IMG/VR virus record: IMGVR_UViG_3300021425_000198
Coordinates: 1 to 23,304 of that record
Direction: 5' to 3' (one strand)
DNA length: 23,304 bases
Origin: a virus
Positions 6,241 through 14,631 of the stretch are shown one piece after another. Every line of letters begins with the position of its first letter. Within the stretch, counting starts at the first letter, position 1. The translations under genes were made by a program, and so were the position numbers. The notes under the pieces were generated by a model. That model saw only the letters and a program-made list of their open reading frames with translations, had not been told where the DNA came from and searched no databases.

Positions 6241-7640
6241 GAGTCAAATACGTCCTTATTAAATTTCTCTGCTTTTAAACCTCGACCGAAGTCTGTGTTA
6301 TCCATGACTGGTTTGTCATCAATGTCTTTGCCAACATTATCTTGAGCACCTTGTTCAACATCATAGATTTTCATACGAGCTCGATCAACACCGACTACGA
6401 ATCGACGGTGCATACCGGGATCATTGTAACGGTTTTTGAGCTGTTTGATGAGGAGTTGGTTGAGTGATTCAAGTTCTTCCGAAGAGATCGCGGCAAACAT
6501 AAAGTCTGCAGTAGCGGGCAATCCGAAGGATTCACTGGTGTCTTCGAGACCCACATCCGACGACGAGAAGCCTGTTCGATTTGTCTGCGTTGCCGTAAAA
6601 ATCGGTAAGTTGTATTCAACTGCGAGTCCTCTCAATTCTTCTGCTATCGCCTTCACAAGCGTGTAGCTGTTTACATTAGCACCACCTTTAATACGAGATG
6701 ATGTACACAGATTCAGATAATCGATATAGATAATATCAGGGGTAAACTTTTTCTTCAACTTCAATTCATTTAAGAGGTGCCTAAAGTGGCCAGATCCAAC
6801 CGACGCAGTCGGATATTCTTTGACGATAAGTTTACCAGTCGTCTTATTACTTATACGTTGTATTTTAGTCTCATAGGTCTCGCGTGGGTATGTCTCGAGA
6901 TCATTCAATGGTACTGACATCAAGTTAGCATCGATACGTTCAGAGATACGTTCTTCGGCCATCTCTAAAGTAATGTACAACACATTCTTACCAGCCATCA
7001 TATTAGCAGCGGCGAAGTGACACATCAACAATGTTTTACCAACACCGGTGCCAGCTAAGATGACGTTTAATGTTTTACGAGGTATGCCACCACGAGTGAT
7101 ACGATTGAGATAGTCGATATCAAATGGAATGCGTTCTACCGTTTTATGATAGAAGTCGTATCGATCATTGTAATCTTCGAGAAAGTCATGACCGATATTG
7201 GTATCGAACGAGACACCAAGAGCATCAGCAAGTAGATTAGGTAATGCACCTTTATCTTGATCAGACTTACCATCAATAATCTGAATCGATTCCATGATGG
7301 CGTTGTAGATTGCTTTATCTTGACAATATTTCTCGGTATTCTCAATCAACCAATCATAGTCAGTTTCAACTTTATCTTGCGATATGTTGATAAGAAACTC
7401 GAGAGTGTCTCGATATAGTCCATCTGCAATTTGTAGTTCATCAAGTTCAATCTTGAGTGCAGAAGCTGGTGCACACTTGTTATACTTTGCGAAGTACTCG
7501 GCAATCAATTTATAAACAATTCGATACTCCTGTTGAGGGAAGTATTCTTCTTTTATAAATGGAAGTGTTGCTCGAATATAGCCTTCGTTAGACAGCAAGT
7601 TTGCAAATATAATTCTTTCAATTGAAGCATCACTAGTCAT
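6231..7640 (-). CDS. 41: replicative DNA helicase gp41 (DnaB-like)
   Basis: A 469-residue DnaB-family hexameric helicase that unwinds DNA ahead of the phage polymerase, normally loaded with gp59 and coupled to primase gp61. The N-terminal helical domain covers about 1-150, followed by the RecA-like motor: Walker A AGTGVGKT (196-203), YITLEMAEERI (H1a, about 222-232), Walker B IIYIDYLN (303-310), and TATQTNRTG (motif H3). Among three consecutive ATG codons I choose 7640, because GGAG ends six bases upstream; the others are too close. The upstream 30-residue peptide gene overlaps it by 8 bases. Length is close to T4 gp41 (475). Confidence 0.95.
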   Translation of the reverse strand: MTSDASIERIIFANLLSNEGYIRATLPFIKEEYFPQQEYRIVYKLIAEYFAKYNKCAPASALKIELDELQIADGLYRDTLEFLINISQDKVETDYDWLIENTEKYCQDKAIYNAIMESIQIIDGKSDQDKGALPNLLADALGVSFDTNIGHDFLEDYNDRYDFYHKTVERIPFDIDYLNRITRGGIPRKTLNVILAGTGVGKTLLMCHFAAANMMAGKNVLYITLEMAEERISERIDANLMSVPLNDLETYPRETYETKIQRISNKTTGKLIVKEYPTASVGSGHFRHLLNELKLKKKFTPDIIYIDYLNLCTSSRIKGGANVNSYTLVKAIAEELRGLAVEYNLPIFTATQTNRTGFSSSDVGLEDTSESFGLPATADFMFAAISSEELESLNQLLIKQLKNRYNDPGMHRRFVVGVDRARMKIYDVEQGAQDNVGKDIDDKPVMDNTDFGRGLKAEKFNKDVFDSWK

Positions 7641-7725
7641 CATCATCTCCGCCTTTGATCAACCACCATATTACACTGATTGGCAGAAAAAGTACAAGCA
7701 ATGCTATTGTAGATTCATCAAGCAC
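7633..7725 (-). CDS. 30-residue membrane peptide in the gp40 position
   Basis: A 30-residue peptide from GTG 7725 to TAG 7633, with AGAGGA about 8 bases upstream. Residues 5-22 (STIALLVLFLPISVIWWL) are a hydrophobic span, followed by K-G-G and four aspartates. It overlaps uvsX by 8 bases and helicase gp41 by 8 bases, so it fills the gap between them exactly. In T4 the order is uvsX-40-41, where gp40 is a larger membrane protein that affects head assembly; a homology claim is not possible here, but the position and the membrane span correspond. Confidence is limited by its short length and non-ATG start. Confidence 0.55.
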   Translation of the reverse strand: MLDESTIALLVLFLPISVIWWLIKGGDDDD

Positions 7726-8773
7726 TTAGGAAATCCTCTACTTCGTCATCTTTAATAATCGAATCGTGTGCTACTGAATATGTATTCTTTACGTACTCTG
7801 AGAAGTTTGATTGAGTAAGAATAGGCATCCAAAAATCTGATGAGTCAGTATCATTGAGTCTGAACTTTTTGTCTTCGACTTCACCTGTTTCTGCATTTAC
7901 CCTCGCGTACCAGCCATTACTTGGTTTGACGACGAATCCACCTTGGAGGGCCATCTCAAGGAGTCCACTCCACCTAGAAAGACCACCGTTGTGAGTAACA
8001 GTAACAGGTATCTTAGATTTCTCTCGAACATGTCGTGATTTCTCCACGTTAATAATAAAGTTGTAACCAACCACATCCTTGCCTTGCTTTTCTTGCTGAC
8101 GACCGATGATGTAGATATTGTCAGCTGAGTAGTAAGAACCTGTACCACCACCAACAATGTCTTTCGGAAAGAGACTCATCTCTTTGTATGTGTGATTGAC
8201 TACAACCATAGGAATGTCTTTGAGTGTAAGATGTGGTGTGACCATACGGAACAATGACTTGATCTGTTTAGCGCGTGACATATCAGCCACAGCTTTCTCG
8301 TTCAATGCATCCTCAACTTCTTTCTTCGAAGCCAAGTTACCGATGGAATCAACAATAATAATCACTTTATCGCCACGATCAACTTGATCAAGCTGCTTCA
8401 TAATATCGAATTTTAGTTGTTCGACATCAGTAATAGGAGTATGTAGAACACGATCAGAGTCAATACCGAAGGAATCAAAATAGGATTGAGGAGTACCAAA
8501 CTCCGAATCATAGAATAAAAGCGCTGCATCATTATATTTGTCCATGTATGCTTTAGCCATGAGTAGACTAAATGCCGTTTTAAAGTGTTTAGAAGGGCCG
8601 GCCCACATTGTTAAGCCGGGTGTAAGACCGCCATCAAGTCGTCCACTTAATGCAACGTTGATGACAGGAATAGATGTTGGAATCATGTCTTTTTGTGTAA
8701 AGAACTTTGATTCAGTGAGGATAGCTGTATCCTTGATTGTTGAATTTTTCTTTAGTTTTGCCAATACAGACAT
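7718..8773 (-). CDS. uvsX: UvsX RecA-like recombinase
   Basis: A 351-residue strand-exchange protein of the T4 UvsX type that forms presynaptic filaments on ssDNA for recombination-dependent replication and repair. Walker A is GPSKHFKT (59-66), the usual UvsX form with a Phe before the K-T; Walker B is IIIVDS (137-142). The motif MVVVNHTYKEM and the DNA-binding loop region GGGTGSYYSADNI fit. T4 UvsX is 391 residues, so this copy is shorter at the C-terminus, which ends acidic (DDEVEDFLSA). ATG 8773 has GGAGAG upstream and shares one base with the stop of the FkbM gene. Confidence 0.95.
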   Translation of the reverse strand: MSVLAKLKKNSTIKDTAILTESKFFTQKDMIPTSIPVINVALSGRLDGGLTPGLTMWAGPSKHFKTAFSLLMAKAYMDKYNDAALLFYDSEFGTPQSYFDSFGIDSDRVLHTPITDVEQLKFDIMKQLDQVDRGDKVIIIVDSIGNLASKKEVEDALNEKAVADMSRAKQIKSLFRMVTPHLTLKDIPMVVVNHTYKEMSLFPKDIVGGGTGSYYSADNIYIIGRQQEKQGKDVVGYNFIINVEKSRHVREKSKIPVTVTHNGGLSRWSGLLEMALQGGFVVKPSNGWYARVNAETGEVEDKKFRLNDTDSSDFWMPILTQSNFSEYVKNTYSVAHDSIIKDDEVEDFLSA

Positions 8774-9432
8774 TAAGTCTCTCCATTATTTAATGTTCGT
8801 TTCCATACAGTATTTAGATGTATGTGTTTGATTAATTTGTACTCAAGTTGTTGTAGTATGTCGAATGCATTTTTGCCTTCAACAATAATAATAGGATTAT
8901 TTTCTTCGATGATACGTAAAGCACCTTCGATGGCCAATGCTTCGTGTCCTTCGACATCGAGTTGCAGAATACTGATAGGTTCGTCTGGTATAACATCATC
9001 GAGTCTAACCTGTTTGACTCTTTCAGTTTTGTCTGAAGCAAATGATACGACTTTACTAATGCCGCCGGCAGATCTACCATGAGATGTGACTTCTAAGTTG
9101 ACCATCGTTTCATCATTGCCTAACGCATAGTGATGAAGGTCCACATTCCAACAATCATTCATGTCACATGTCGCTCTAGCATGCTCATAATTTTCTGTGT
9201 TAGGTTCGAATGCATAGACTGTGTTTTGACAGTGCCGTGAAAGGGCAGGTAAGAAGTCACCAAAATATGTGCCGGCATGTATGATACTACCATCACCACA
9301 ATTTTCGATCATATAAGAGATTGTATCAGGCTCGTATACTTTACCGGCAAGTATTTGCTGCGCGCAAACACGCCAAGAAGAACTCTCAGGTACCGAATAC
9401 GAACCATATTTATTTTTACCAATCATCTGCAT
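8773..9432 (-). CDS. FkbM family methyltransferase
   Basis: A 219-residue SAM-dependent methyltransferase. SAM-binding motif I is at 49-60 (SIIHAGTYFGDF), the acidic end of beta 2 is E76 in YAFEPN, and the FkbM signature LQLDVEGHE is at 156-164. FkbM enzymes usually O-methylate sugars or small hydroxylated molecules. The gene abuts uvsX by a one-base overlap and starts near a glycan block, which suggests a role in modifying a surface or virion sugar; that is inference. An alternative ATG lies at 9426; neither has a strong ribosome binding site. Confidence 0.85.
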   Translation of the reverse strand: MQMIGKNKYGSYSVPESSSWRVCAQQILAGKVYEPDTISYMIENCGDGSIIHAGTYFGDFLPALSRHCQNTVYAFEPNTENYEHARATCDMNDCWNVDLHHYALGNDETMVNLEVTSHGRSAGGISKVVSFASDKTERVKQVRLDDVIPDEPISILQLDVEGHEALAIEGALRIIEENNPIIIVEGKNAFDILQQLEYKLIKHIHLNTVWKRTLNNGET

Positions 9433-9461
9433 ATTCTACAGCATAATGATGATTTTGTACA

Positions 9462-9782
9462 CTAGTCTTCGAGCCACTTCTTAGACAGATCGATCTTACC
9501 TGTCTTATACCATTCTTCTTCTCGAGATGTAAGGGCATCGTATTCTACTTGACGTGCTTCTCTCTCGTACGGGTGATGCCAATATCCTTTTAGCAGATAT
9601 TTTCCAATGTAACTCAGATAAAATTTCCAGACACCCATGCGTTCAATTTGATAGCAATGTTCTAGTTCATGTCGAAAGAGACGTTTACTGAGAACACGAC
9701 CTTTTATAATAACGAAAGGATAGATGACCATGCCACCTGCCCAGAACAACCACTTTTGATTTGTTACCACAGTAAACTTCAT
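9462..9782 (-). CDS. zincin-like HExxH protein with N-terminal membrane span
   Basis: A 106-residue protein. A hydrophobic segment (about 10-27) includes KWLFWAGGMVIYPFVII. It is followed by RHELEHCYQ with HELEH at 38-42, and a distant glutamate in HPYEREA (E72 or E74). HExxH plus a downstream Glu is a gluzincin-type Zn-peptidase layout, and a Gln after the second His resembles small bacterial zincins. The protein is very short for a peptidase, so it may be a minimal enzyme or only metal-binding. ATG 9782 has AGGAG upstream and overlaps the stop of the preceding gene as ATGA. Confidence 0.7.
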   Translation of the reverse strand: MKFTVVTNQKWLFWAGGMVIYPFVIIKGRVLSKRLFRHELEHCYQIERMGVWKFYLSYIGKYLLKGYWHHPYEREARQVEYDALTSREEEWYKTGKIDLSKKWLED

Positions 9783-10732
9783 AAGTTTGCTCCTACGTTT
9801 CCTACCACAGCTTTCATTTTTTCTTGATACGAATTCTTATATGATTCAGACGGTTGTTTTCTGTACCAATCAAACCATTTCTGTTCATCTACATGCTGAG
9901 CATGGAGCTTGACAAGACCGAGTGTCTCCCAACTAAAACAGTCGTATGGCAAACACAGTGCTTGATACCATCCTGTTTCAGCGATACACATTTTCTTCTC
10001 TTGGTATAAGTAGTTGATATAGTTAACGTCAATCTGATCTGCTCTATGAATAATCATAAAGTCATGTAGATCTTCGGTCGGATGATACTTTAACTCGAAT
10101 CTGCCCGGATACATATTCGTCATACCCCAGTAATTAAGGTAGTTGAATCCTATAGGCATCTTAGTATCATAACAAAGATCTAGGAGTGTGGACATGTTGT
10201 CTCTGAGTCCACGCATTGCAACAGTATCGTATCGTACTCTTACAATCAAATCGTATTTTCTGCGATCAATCAAATGATCGACAGCCCATGCATGTGCAAG
10301 TGTTTGTTTGTGTTGATGTCTCATCATCCTAAAATTACGTGCTGGGTTGATGAGATCGTCTTTTACTTGCTCAACAGTTTTCTTACCGGAGTTAGTAATA
10401 ATGCGAGGTAGTTTGCTGATGTCCCAGTTATATTCTTCTTCCATTTTCCTATATGCTCGAATATATTCACGAACAGATAAGAGATCGTATTGAAAGTTTT
10501 GCTCTGGTTCATCGAAATAATGATTGATGAGTGCACTACGAGGTGGATGTTTAAGACGTGTTTTCCATCCATCAGTTTTATTATCCCACTCACTCTGACC
10601 ATACTTTCGTTTCCATGTTGTATAGAAAAAGTCAGTGTATTCAGGATCGAAACATTGTGTTATTTGTTCAGCATACTTTTCAAATGGTCCACGTAATAGA
10701 CCGGAGAAAAATACTGCTACTTTCTTTGGCAT
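9779..10732 (-). CDS. glycosyltransferase-like protein (317 aa)
   Basis: A 317-residue protein from ATG 10732, with GGAG upstream. The extension to a TTG at 10735 is rejected. It opens with a strand (KKVAVFFSGLLRG) and has a long central region with MMRHQHKQTLAHAWAVDHLI and then YDLIVRVRYDTVAMRG, like the R-x-R-x-D centre of capsule-locus proteins with GT-A-like folds. Later segments include MYPGRFELKYH. It is best described as a putative glycosyltransferase of unknown specificity. The ATG shares a base with the stop of the upstream HAD-nucleotidyltransferase gene, so the two proteins are probably made together. Confidence 0.6.
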   Translation of the reverse strand: MPKKVAVFFSGLLRGPFEKYAEQITQCFDPEYTDFFYTTWKRKYGQSEWDNKTDGWKTRLKHPPRSALINHYFDEPEQNFQYDLLSVREYIRAYRKMEEEYNWDISKLPRIITNSGKKTVEQVKDDLINPARNFRMMRHQHKQTLAHAWAVDHLIDRRKYDLIVRVRYDTVAMRGLRDNMSTLLDLCYDTKMPIGFNYLNYWGMTNMYPGRFELKYHPTEDLHDFMIIHRADQIDVNYINYLYQEKKMCIAETGWYQALCLPYDCFSWETLGLVKLHAQHVDEQKWFDWYRKQPSESYKNSYQEKMKAVVGNVGANL

Positions 10733-12072
10733 CAATTCTTCTCCAAATAATATTCCAAATCTTCAGGAGTACCAAGACCCCACATCTTCTCAGCTCGGTA
10801 TGTTCTTATCTTCTTATCATCGCCGATGGCCTCATTAAAGACTGGACACACATAGAATTCATTATTGACACGTACATCTTTCTCAATCATCTGCTCTGCA
10901 TATTTTACAAAGTCAGATCCATATTTCCAATAGTAGAATCCTACCGTAGCCTCATCACTAATTGGATCCTTCTCAGCAACACGTGTCACATATCCGTCTA
11001 CAACTTCAGCGAATGACCACTTTGGATGTGTTGCTTTAAATGTTACAATGCCACCATCTGCCTGTCTTTCTTGCATTTCATACATGAATTCAACAGGATT
11101 CCATTCAACATATTGATCACTATTGGCAAAGAATAATGGTTCATCGTTGTCAATAAATTCTTTTGCTAAAAGTGCAGTACATGCTGCGCCTTCGGTAATG
11201 CCATCTACTTCGACAATCTGACAGCGAGGTGCAATCAATGATAGCATTGTGTCGAGATTGAATTTGATGCGATGTTCTTTTTGAACAACGAAAATATAGT
11301 TAGCTTCGATGCCAATATTATTGACAACAAGTTCGATCATCGGCCTGTCATTGACCTGAATAAGAGGCTTAGGAAAAGTATAACCAGCTTCGGCGAATCT
11401 CGAACCAGCGCCGGCCATGGGAATCAATACATTCATCTTATCATTCTTCCATTTATGTACAATTGGATCACCGTTTATTTGCGGCAGTATATTATCTATC
11501 GTCACATCACGAGGAGATGTTACTCTTATATATTGTGCGCGTGAACGTTCAGCTGCCAATAGACCTGGCGGTGAATCTTCAATAATGATTGTCTCTTCAG
11601 GTAGCACACTCATGATTGACATTGCCTTCCAATACATTTCTGGATGAGGCTTACTATTCTTTACGTCTTCGTTGGATATGATAACAGAACAGAATTCTAT
11701 TAGCTGTGATTTTGCGAGAGCAGTCAACACCGTTTGTCGAATACTATTCGAGCACACACCGATCTTATATCCATCATCTGTCAATCGACGAAAGAGTTTG
11801 ACTATCTTATTGCTAGGTTTTAGATTACCTATTTCTACCTGTGTAATAGCTTGCTTTCGATTGTATATTTCATCATGCAATTCGAGTGGTAGACCTTTCG
11901 CCTCAGTCAGCATCTGTAATTTTTTACGAGTCTTATGACCATCATATATGTTTAAGTGTTCGTCATGAGAGATATTAAAATGTTTGCCGAGTGCACTATT
12001 CAAGGCTCGATAATGAATATCTTTTGCATCGATGAGTACACCATCTAAATCAAATAATATAAGTTTTATCAC
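10732..12072 (-). CDS. HAD hydrolase - sugar nucleotidyltransferase fusion
   Basis: A 446-residue bifunctional protein. Residues 1-205 are a HAD-superfamily domain: DxDG in FDLDGVLID (7-11 onward), CSNS at about 107, lysine in NSKPHPEMYW and IEDSPPG. Residues 213-446 are a GT-A nucleotidyltransferase of the glucose-1-phosphate thymidylyltransferase/NTP_transferase type: MNVLIPMAGAGSRF with FPKP, then FANSDQY and EKMWGLGTPEDL. The first domain would dephosphorylate or isomerise a sugar phosphate and the second would activate a sugar with a nucleotide. GTG 12072 is preferred because GGAG lies upstream and the HAD domain starts there; a GTG at 12099 is possible. It overlaps the GDPD-like gene by 4 bases. 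Confidence 0.85.
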   Translation of the reverse strand: MIKLILFDLDGVLIDAKDIHYRALNSALGKHFNISHDEHLNIYDGHKTRKKLQMLTEAKGLPLELHDEIYNRKQAITQVEIGNLKPSNKIVKLFRRLTDDGYKIGVCSNSIRQTVLTALAKSQLIEFCSVIISNEDVKNSKPHPEMYWKAMSIMSVLPEETIIIEDSPPGLLAAERSRAQYIRVTSPRDVTIDNILPQINGDPIVHKWKNDKMNVLIPMAGAGSRFAEAGYTFPKPLIQVNDRPMIELVVNNIGIEANYIFVVQKEHRIKFNLDTMLSLIAPRCQIVEVDGITEGAACTALLAKEFIDNDEPLFFANSDQYVEWNPVEFMYEMQERQADGGIVTFKATHPKWSFAEVVDGYVTRVAEKDPISDEATVGFYYWKYGSDFVKYAEQMIEKDVRVNNEFYVCPVFNEAIGDDKKIRTYRAEKMWGLGTPEDLEYYLEKN

Positions 12073-12530
12073 AGGTAGTTGACTCCATAATCTGTGCACA
12101 CACCATGAAAGTTACACAAATCTTTATGCAGCATACCAGTAATTTCAGGCATAACAGCAATGGCTTTACACGTGTCTGGTACTTTCTTGCCCGGGTATGC
12201 CCATATCCATCCATGTGACGTCATTGTATATGCGTCTTCCTCATGCCAAAAGTAATTGAACTTCTCGCGATATGGATGATTCTGAAACATGGCAAATGCT
12301 TCAATGTTTTTACAATGAATCCACAATATATTGCTACGCATCTTCAACCACGCAGAATCTATCTTATAATCAGGCGTGTCATGTCCAAGATAGAGTTGCT
12401 CATTGATTCGCCACAAATCGATTTCACTATGAAAACCATATTGATGATAGACACGGTCAATTTGTTCTGGATTATTCTCGATATCTTTATCTGATCCTGC
12501 TGTATTTCCACGATGTGCAATAATTACCAA
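12069..12530 (-). CDS. GDPD/PI-PLC-like phosphodiesterase fold protein
   Basis: A 153-residue protein read from TTG 12530, because no ATG is available in frame and AGAGG precedes it. It starts VIIAHRGNTAG with later SEIDLW and YLGHDTPDY: H-R-G, E-x-D and H-D are the three active-site pieces of the glycerophosphodiester phosphodiesterase/PI-PLC-like TIM barrel. It is short compared with true GDPD enzymes (usually over 220 residues), so it may be a trimmed member of the capsule-locus PI-PLC-like family. In context it is likely part of the sugar-handling set, with the actual substrate unknown. Confidence 0.7.
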   Translation of the reverse strand: MVIIAHRGNTAGSDKDIENNPEQIDRVYHQYGFHSEIDLWRINEQLYLGHDTPDYKIDSAWLKMRSNILWIHCKNIEAFAMFQNHPYREKFNYFWHEEDAYTMTSHGWIWAYPGKKVPDTCKAIAVMPEITGMLHKDLCNFHGVCTDYGVNYL

Positions 12531-13480
12531 GGTCGTTCGCCTCTATCATATTTTGGATGCGGTTGTAACATAGCTTGCTTTAGTATACACAATATGCCAT
12601 GATTATGTGTCGTACTAAAATTGTATCCTTCATTCTCAAATATATCAATGCATGCATACCAATAATTTTCTATCTCAACGAGATAATCTAATAATCTCTG
12701 ATCGGTATCTCGAGTGACATTATCTTCTTTCCGAAACTGAATGCCGAATAGATCATACTTAGAACATATTTCAAGCTTTCGTTTTTCAGATAATTTGTGT
12801 GTATGATGAGGTTGTAGTTGTATGTGTGGAGCGCTAACAAACAAACGTAAGAGACGCTGTACAGCCTCGTAAGTGCCTCCCCACATATAGTCGAAGTCTT
12901 TATTATTGAAGAACAGTCCGCCCCAATTTTCTGATGGCGTAAAGATACTCGCAGTATTCTCAAATTTGTCAAGATATAAAGAACTTTTGATAAATGAATC
13001 AGGTCTGGCATATACGAAGTAATCATAGCCCATGTTCTTTGTCTGCTGAAATACTCGAAACATACGAACAAAGGGCATGATATTAGGACTATAGATTTTT
13101 TGATCGGACAATTCTGTTGGTAGTTCCCATTTGCCATTGCCTACGATAGGCAGGTCATTGACGACGATATCATTGTAGCCATTGCGGCCCATGCAGTTTT
13201 CACATATCCATTTAATGGTTTCGTCGTGATCGATATATCTTTTCTTGAGTCCCATATGTTTTTTAAGGTACTCACCGGATGGAGAAACGAATGTAGTATC
13301 CCACGACAGTCTAAGATCAAACTGAACGTCTGGATTTTTTTCTATTAACCACTTTCTCCATCGATGATGTACATGCTTAAATCTAATAGACTCAACGATC
13401 GAATCTGGCCAACCATCTTCACCGGGTTTTATCAAATCCCATTCTGGTATGCCAGCTAATAATACTAAACATTTCTTCAC
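12524..13480 (-). CDS. glycosyltransferase-like protein (318 aa)
   Basis: A 318-residue protein started at GTG 13480 (M-K-K-C-L-V-L-L-A-G). It shares its length and design with the 317-residue protein at 9779-10732: a first strand with K-K-x-x-V/L, and a central NMGYDYFVYARPDSF like YDLIVRVRYD of the other. It is therefore a second probable glycosyltransferase of the same broad type, although the similarity is too low to claim paralogy. The stop lies 7 bases inside the next gene's start and the GTG follows the upstream gene's stop (13483) by 2 bases. Alternatives such as a sugar sensor or receptor are not excluded. Confidence 0.55.
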   Translation of the reverse strand: MKKCLVLLAGIPEWDLIKPGEDGWPDSIVESIRFKHVHHRWRKWLIEKNPDVQFDLRLSWDTTFVSPSGEYLKKHMGLKKRYIDHDETIKWICENCMGRNGYNDIVVNDLPIVGNGKWELPTELSDQKIYSPNIMPFVRMFRVFQQTKNMGYDYFVYARPDSFIKSSLYLDKFENTASIFTPSENWGGLFFNNKDFDYMWGGTYEAVQRLLRLFVSAPHIQLQPHHTHKLSEKRKLEICSKYDLFGIQFRKEDNVTRDTDQRLLDYLVEIENYWYACIDIFENEGYNFSTTHNHGILCILKQAMLQPHPKYDRGERPW

Positions 13481-13482
13481 AT

Positions 13483-14325
13483 CTACCCGCTTAGGCCATG
13501 GCCCTCTCTCGATCTTCTTTTTATATCTATATTAACGTCTTTCATGATTTCTTCTTCTGTCATTGGTATCACCATTGTTTTTCGTGATAGTCCAACGTTA
13601 CCTGCAATAATCATTGTTACTGCGAGAGGATCAAATACAGAGACGAGTAATATAATAATCCAACGAACAGCAGTATCGAAATAAGACTGGGCTTCGTCTC
13701 CGTAAATTAACTCCGCAATATATTTAAGCGGGCCAATTTCCGCTTCAAGCGCAAGTGACTGTTTTTGTAGCGGTGCGAGGTCCGTTTGGAGTTCTTCAAT
13801 TCGAACGTACGCAGCATCGATCTTCTGGTTGAGTGCTTTCCTTTCTTCTGATTGACTTTCGCGTACCGCAATCGAACCTGAAGGGCCACGAATTCTGTCA
13901 TACTGAATGAGTACAGAGACTTGTTGATCCAATTGCGAGAGTACCGTCTCTGAATCCACAATGATTGATTGCTGCCTTGCAATCTTTCTTTCCAAGCTGT
14001 CGATTTGAAGTTCATTATTTCCACCTTGATTGATTGTCTGCTCGACATGCGCCTTTGATAAGTAACCAAAGATACCCATCGATGTGATGAACACCAGTAC
14101 GACTACTGCAATAATCATATACAGACGTATAAGAAACGGTGCTATACTCCAGCTTCTGTAAATCCAAGAAGCTGCTACTACTTTAGATAATTCGAGCGTA
14201 GTCGCCATGACTACTACCGACCAAAATGCTCCAGCAAAAATTGTTGCGAGACCAATAACCGAAAAATACCCACCAACTGCCGTCAACAACAATCCCATCA
14301 CTAAGACGAGATGATTGATGTTCAT
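13483..14325 (-). CDS. conserved T4-like phage membrane protein with coiled coil
   Basis: A 280-residue membrane protein. Hydrophobic segments lie at about 5-27, 28-46, 65-88 and 218-240; between the last two is a long charged helical region (about 105-200) typical of a coiled coil, with QYDRIRGPSGSIAVRESQ in its middle. FITSMGIFGYLSKAHVEQ, the R-G-P-x-G-x-I-A-V-R element and ...FDPLAV are conserved in a membrane protein family that T4-like marine phages carry near gp43. The function is unknown; the fold suggests an oligomeric inner-membrane scaffold. ATG follows the upstream stop directly, with GGAGGA upstream. Confidence 0.85.
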   Translation of the reverse strand: MNINHLVLVMGLLLTAVGGYFSVIGLATIFAGAFWSVVVMATTLELSKVVAASWIYRSWSIAPFLIRLYMIIAVVVLVFITSMGIFGYLSKAHVEQTINQGGNNELQIDSLERKIARQQSIIVDSETVLSQLDQQVSVLIQYDRIRGPSGSIAVRESQSEERKALNQKIDAAYVRIEELQTDLAPLQKQSLALEAEIGPLKYIAELIYGDEAQSYFDTAVRWIIILLVSVFDPLAVTMIIAGNVGLSRKTMVIPMTEEEIMKDVNIDIKRRSREGHGLSG

Positions 14326-14631
14326 TTAGTCCTCCAGTATTTGCATTAACTTTAGTTTGAATGCATTGATTTTATTTACGCGATCTTCACCCGGCCATAA
14401 AATATATTCCTTCTCAGGTGATTGCGATAGGTTTTCAAGCAAAGGTATAATTGCACTGTATATGGTATTTGCTTTCAATCGCCATTGCTCGGCGTTTGCT
14501 TCCCACTCTTCTGCCGTTGAAGAGATATTAGTGGTCTCTGTTTTGAGTTGCTGTACGACGTCTAACTCGTCTGCATCTACAAGCGAAAAACCAAAGTCAA
14601 AGTCTTGTAAGTCTACTGCTGATTTAGTCAC
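14326..14631 (-). CDS. conserved T4-like protein next to gp43 (101 aa)
   Basis: A 101-residue protein started at GTG 14631 (M-T-K-S-A-V), because GGAGG lies nine bases upstream; the start codon lies inside the last codons of gp43. Features are DFDFGFSLVDADEL, a central helix and the ending SPEKEYILWPGEDRVNKI. This N-terminus and the P-E-K-E-Y-I/W-P block recur in a small conserved protein of marine T4-like phages adjacent to gp43. It may act at the replisome, which is inference from context only. Confidence 0.8.
   Translation of the reverse strand: MTKSAVDLQDFDFGFSLVDADELDVVQQLKTETTNISSTAEEWEANAEQWRLKANTIYSAIIPLLENLSQSPEKEYILWPGEDRVNKINAFKLKLMQILED

Noticed and set aside
10558-11016. 152-residue plus-strand open frame antisense to the HAD and glycosyltransferase genes
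   Set aside because: The minus strand there carries clear domains with ribosome binding sites. The plus frame has no recognisable domain and no site.
12688-13137. 149-residue alternative minus frame inside the 318-residue gene
   Set aside because: No ribosome binding site, and the main frame keeps the glycosyltransferase-like features.
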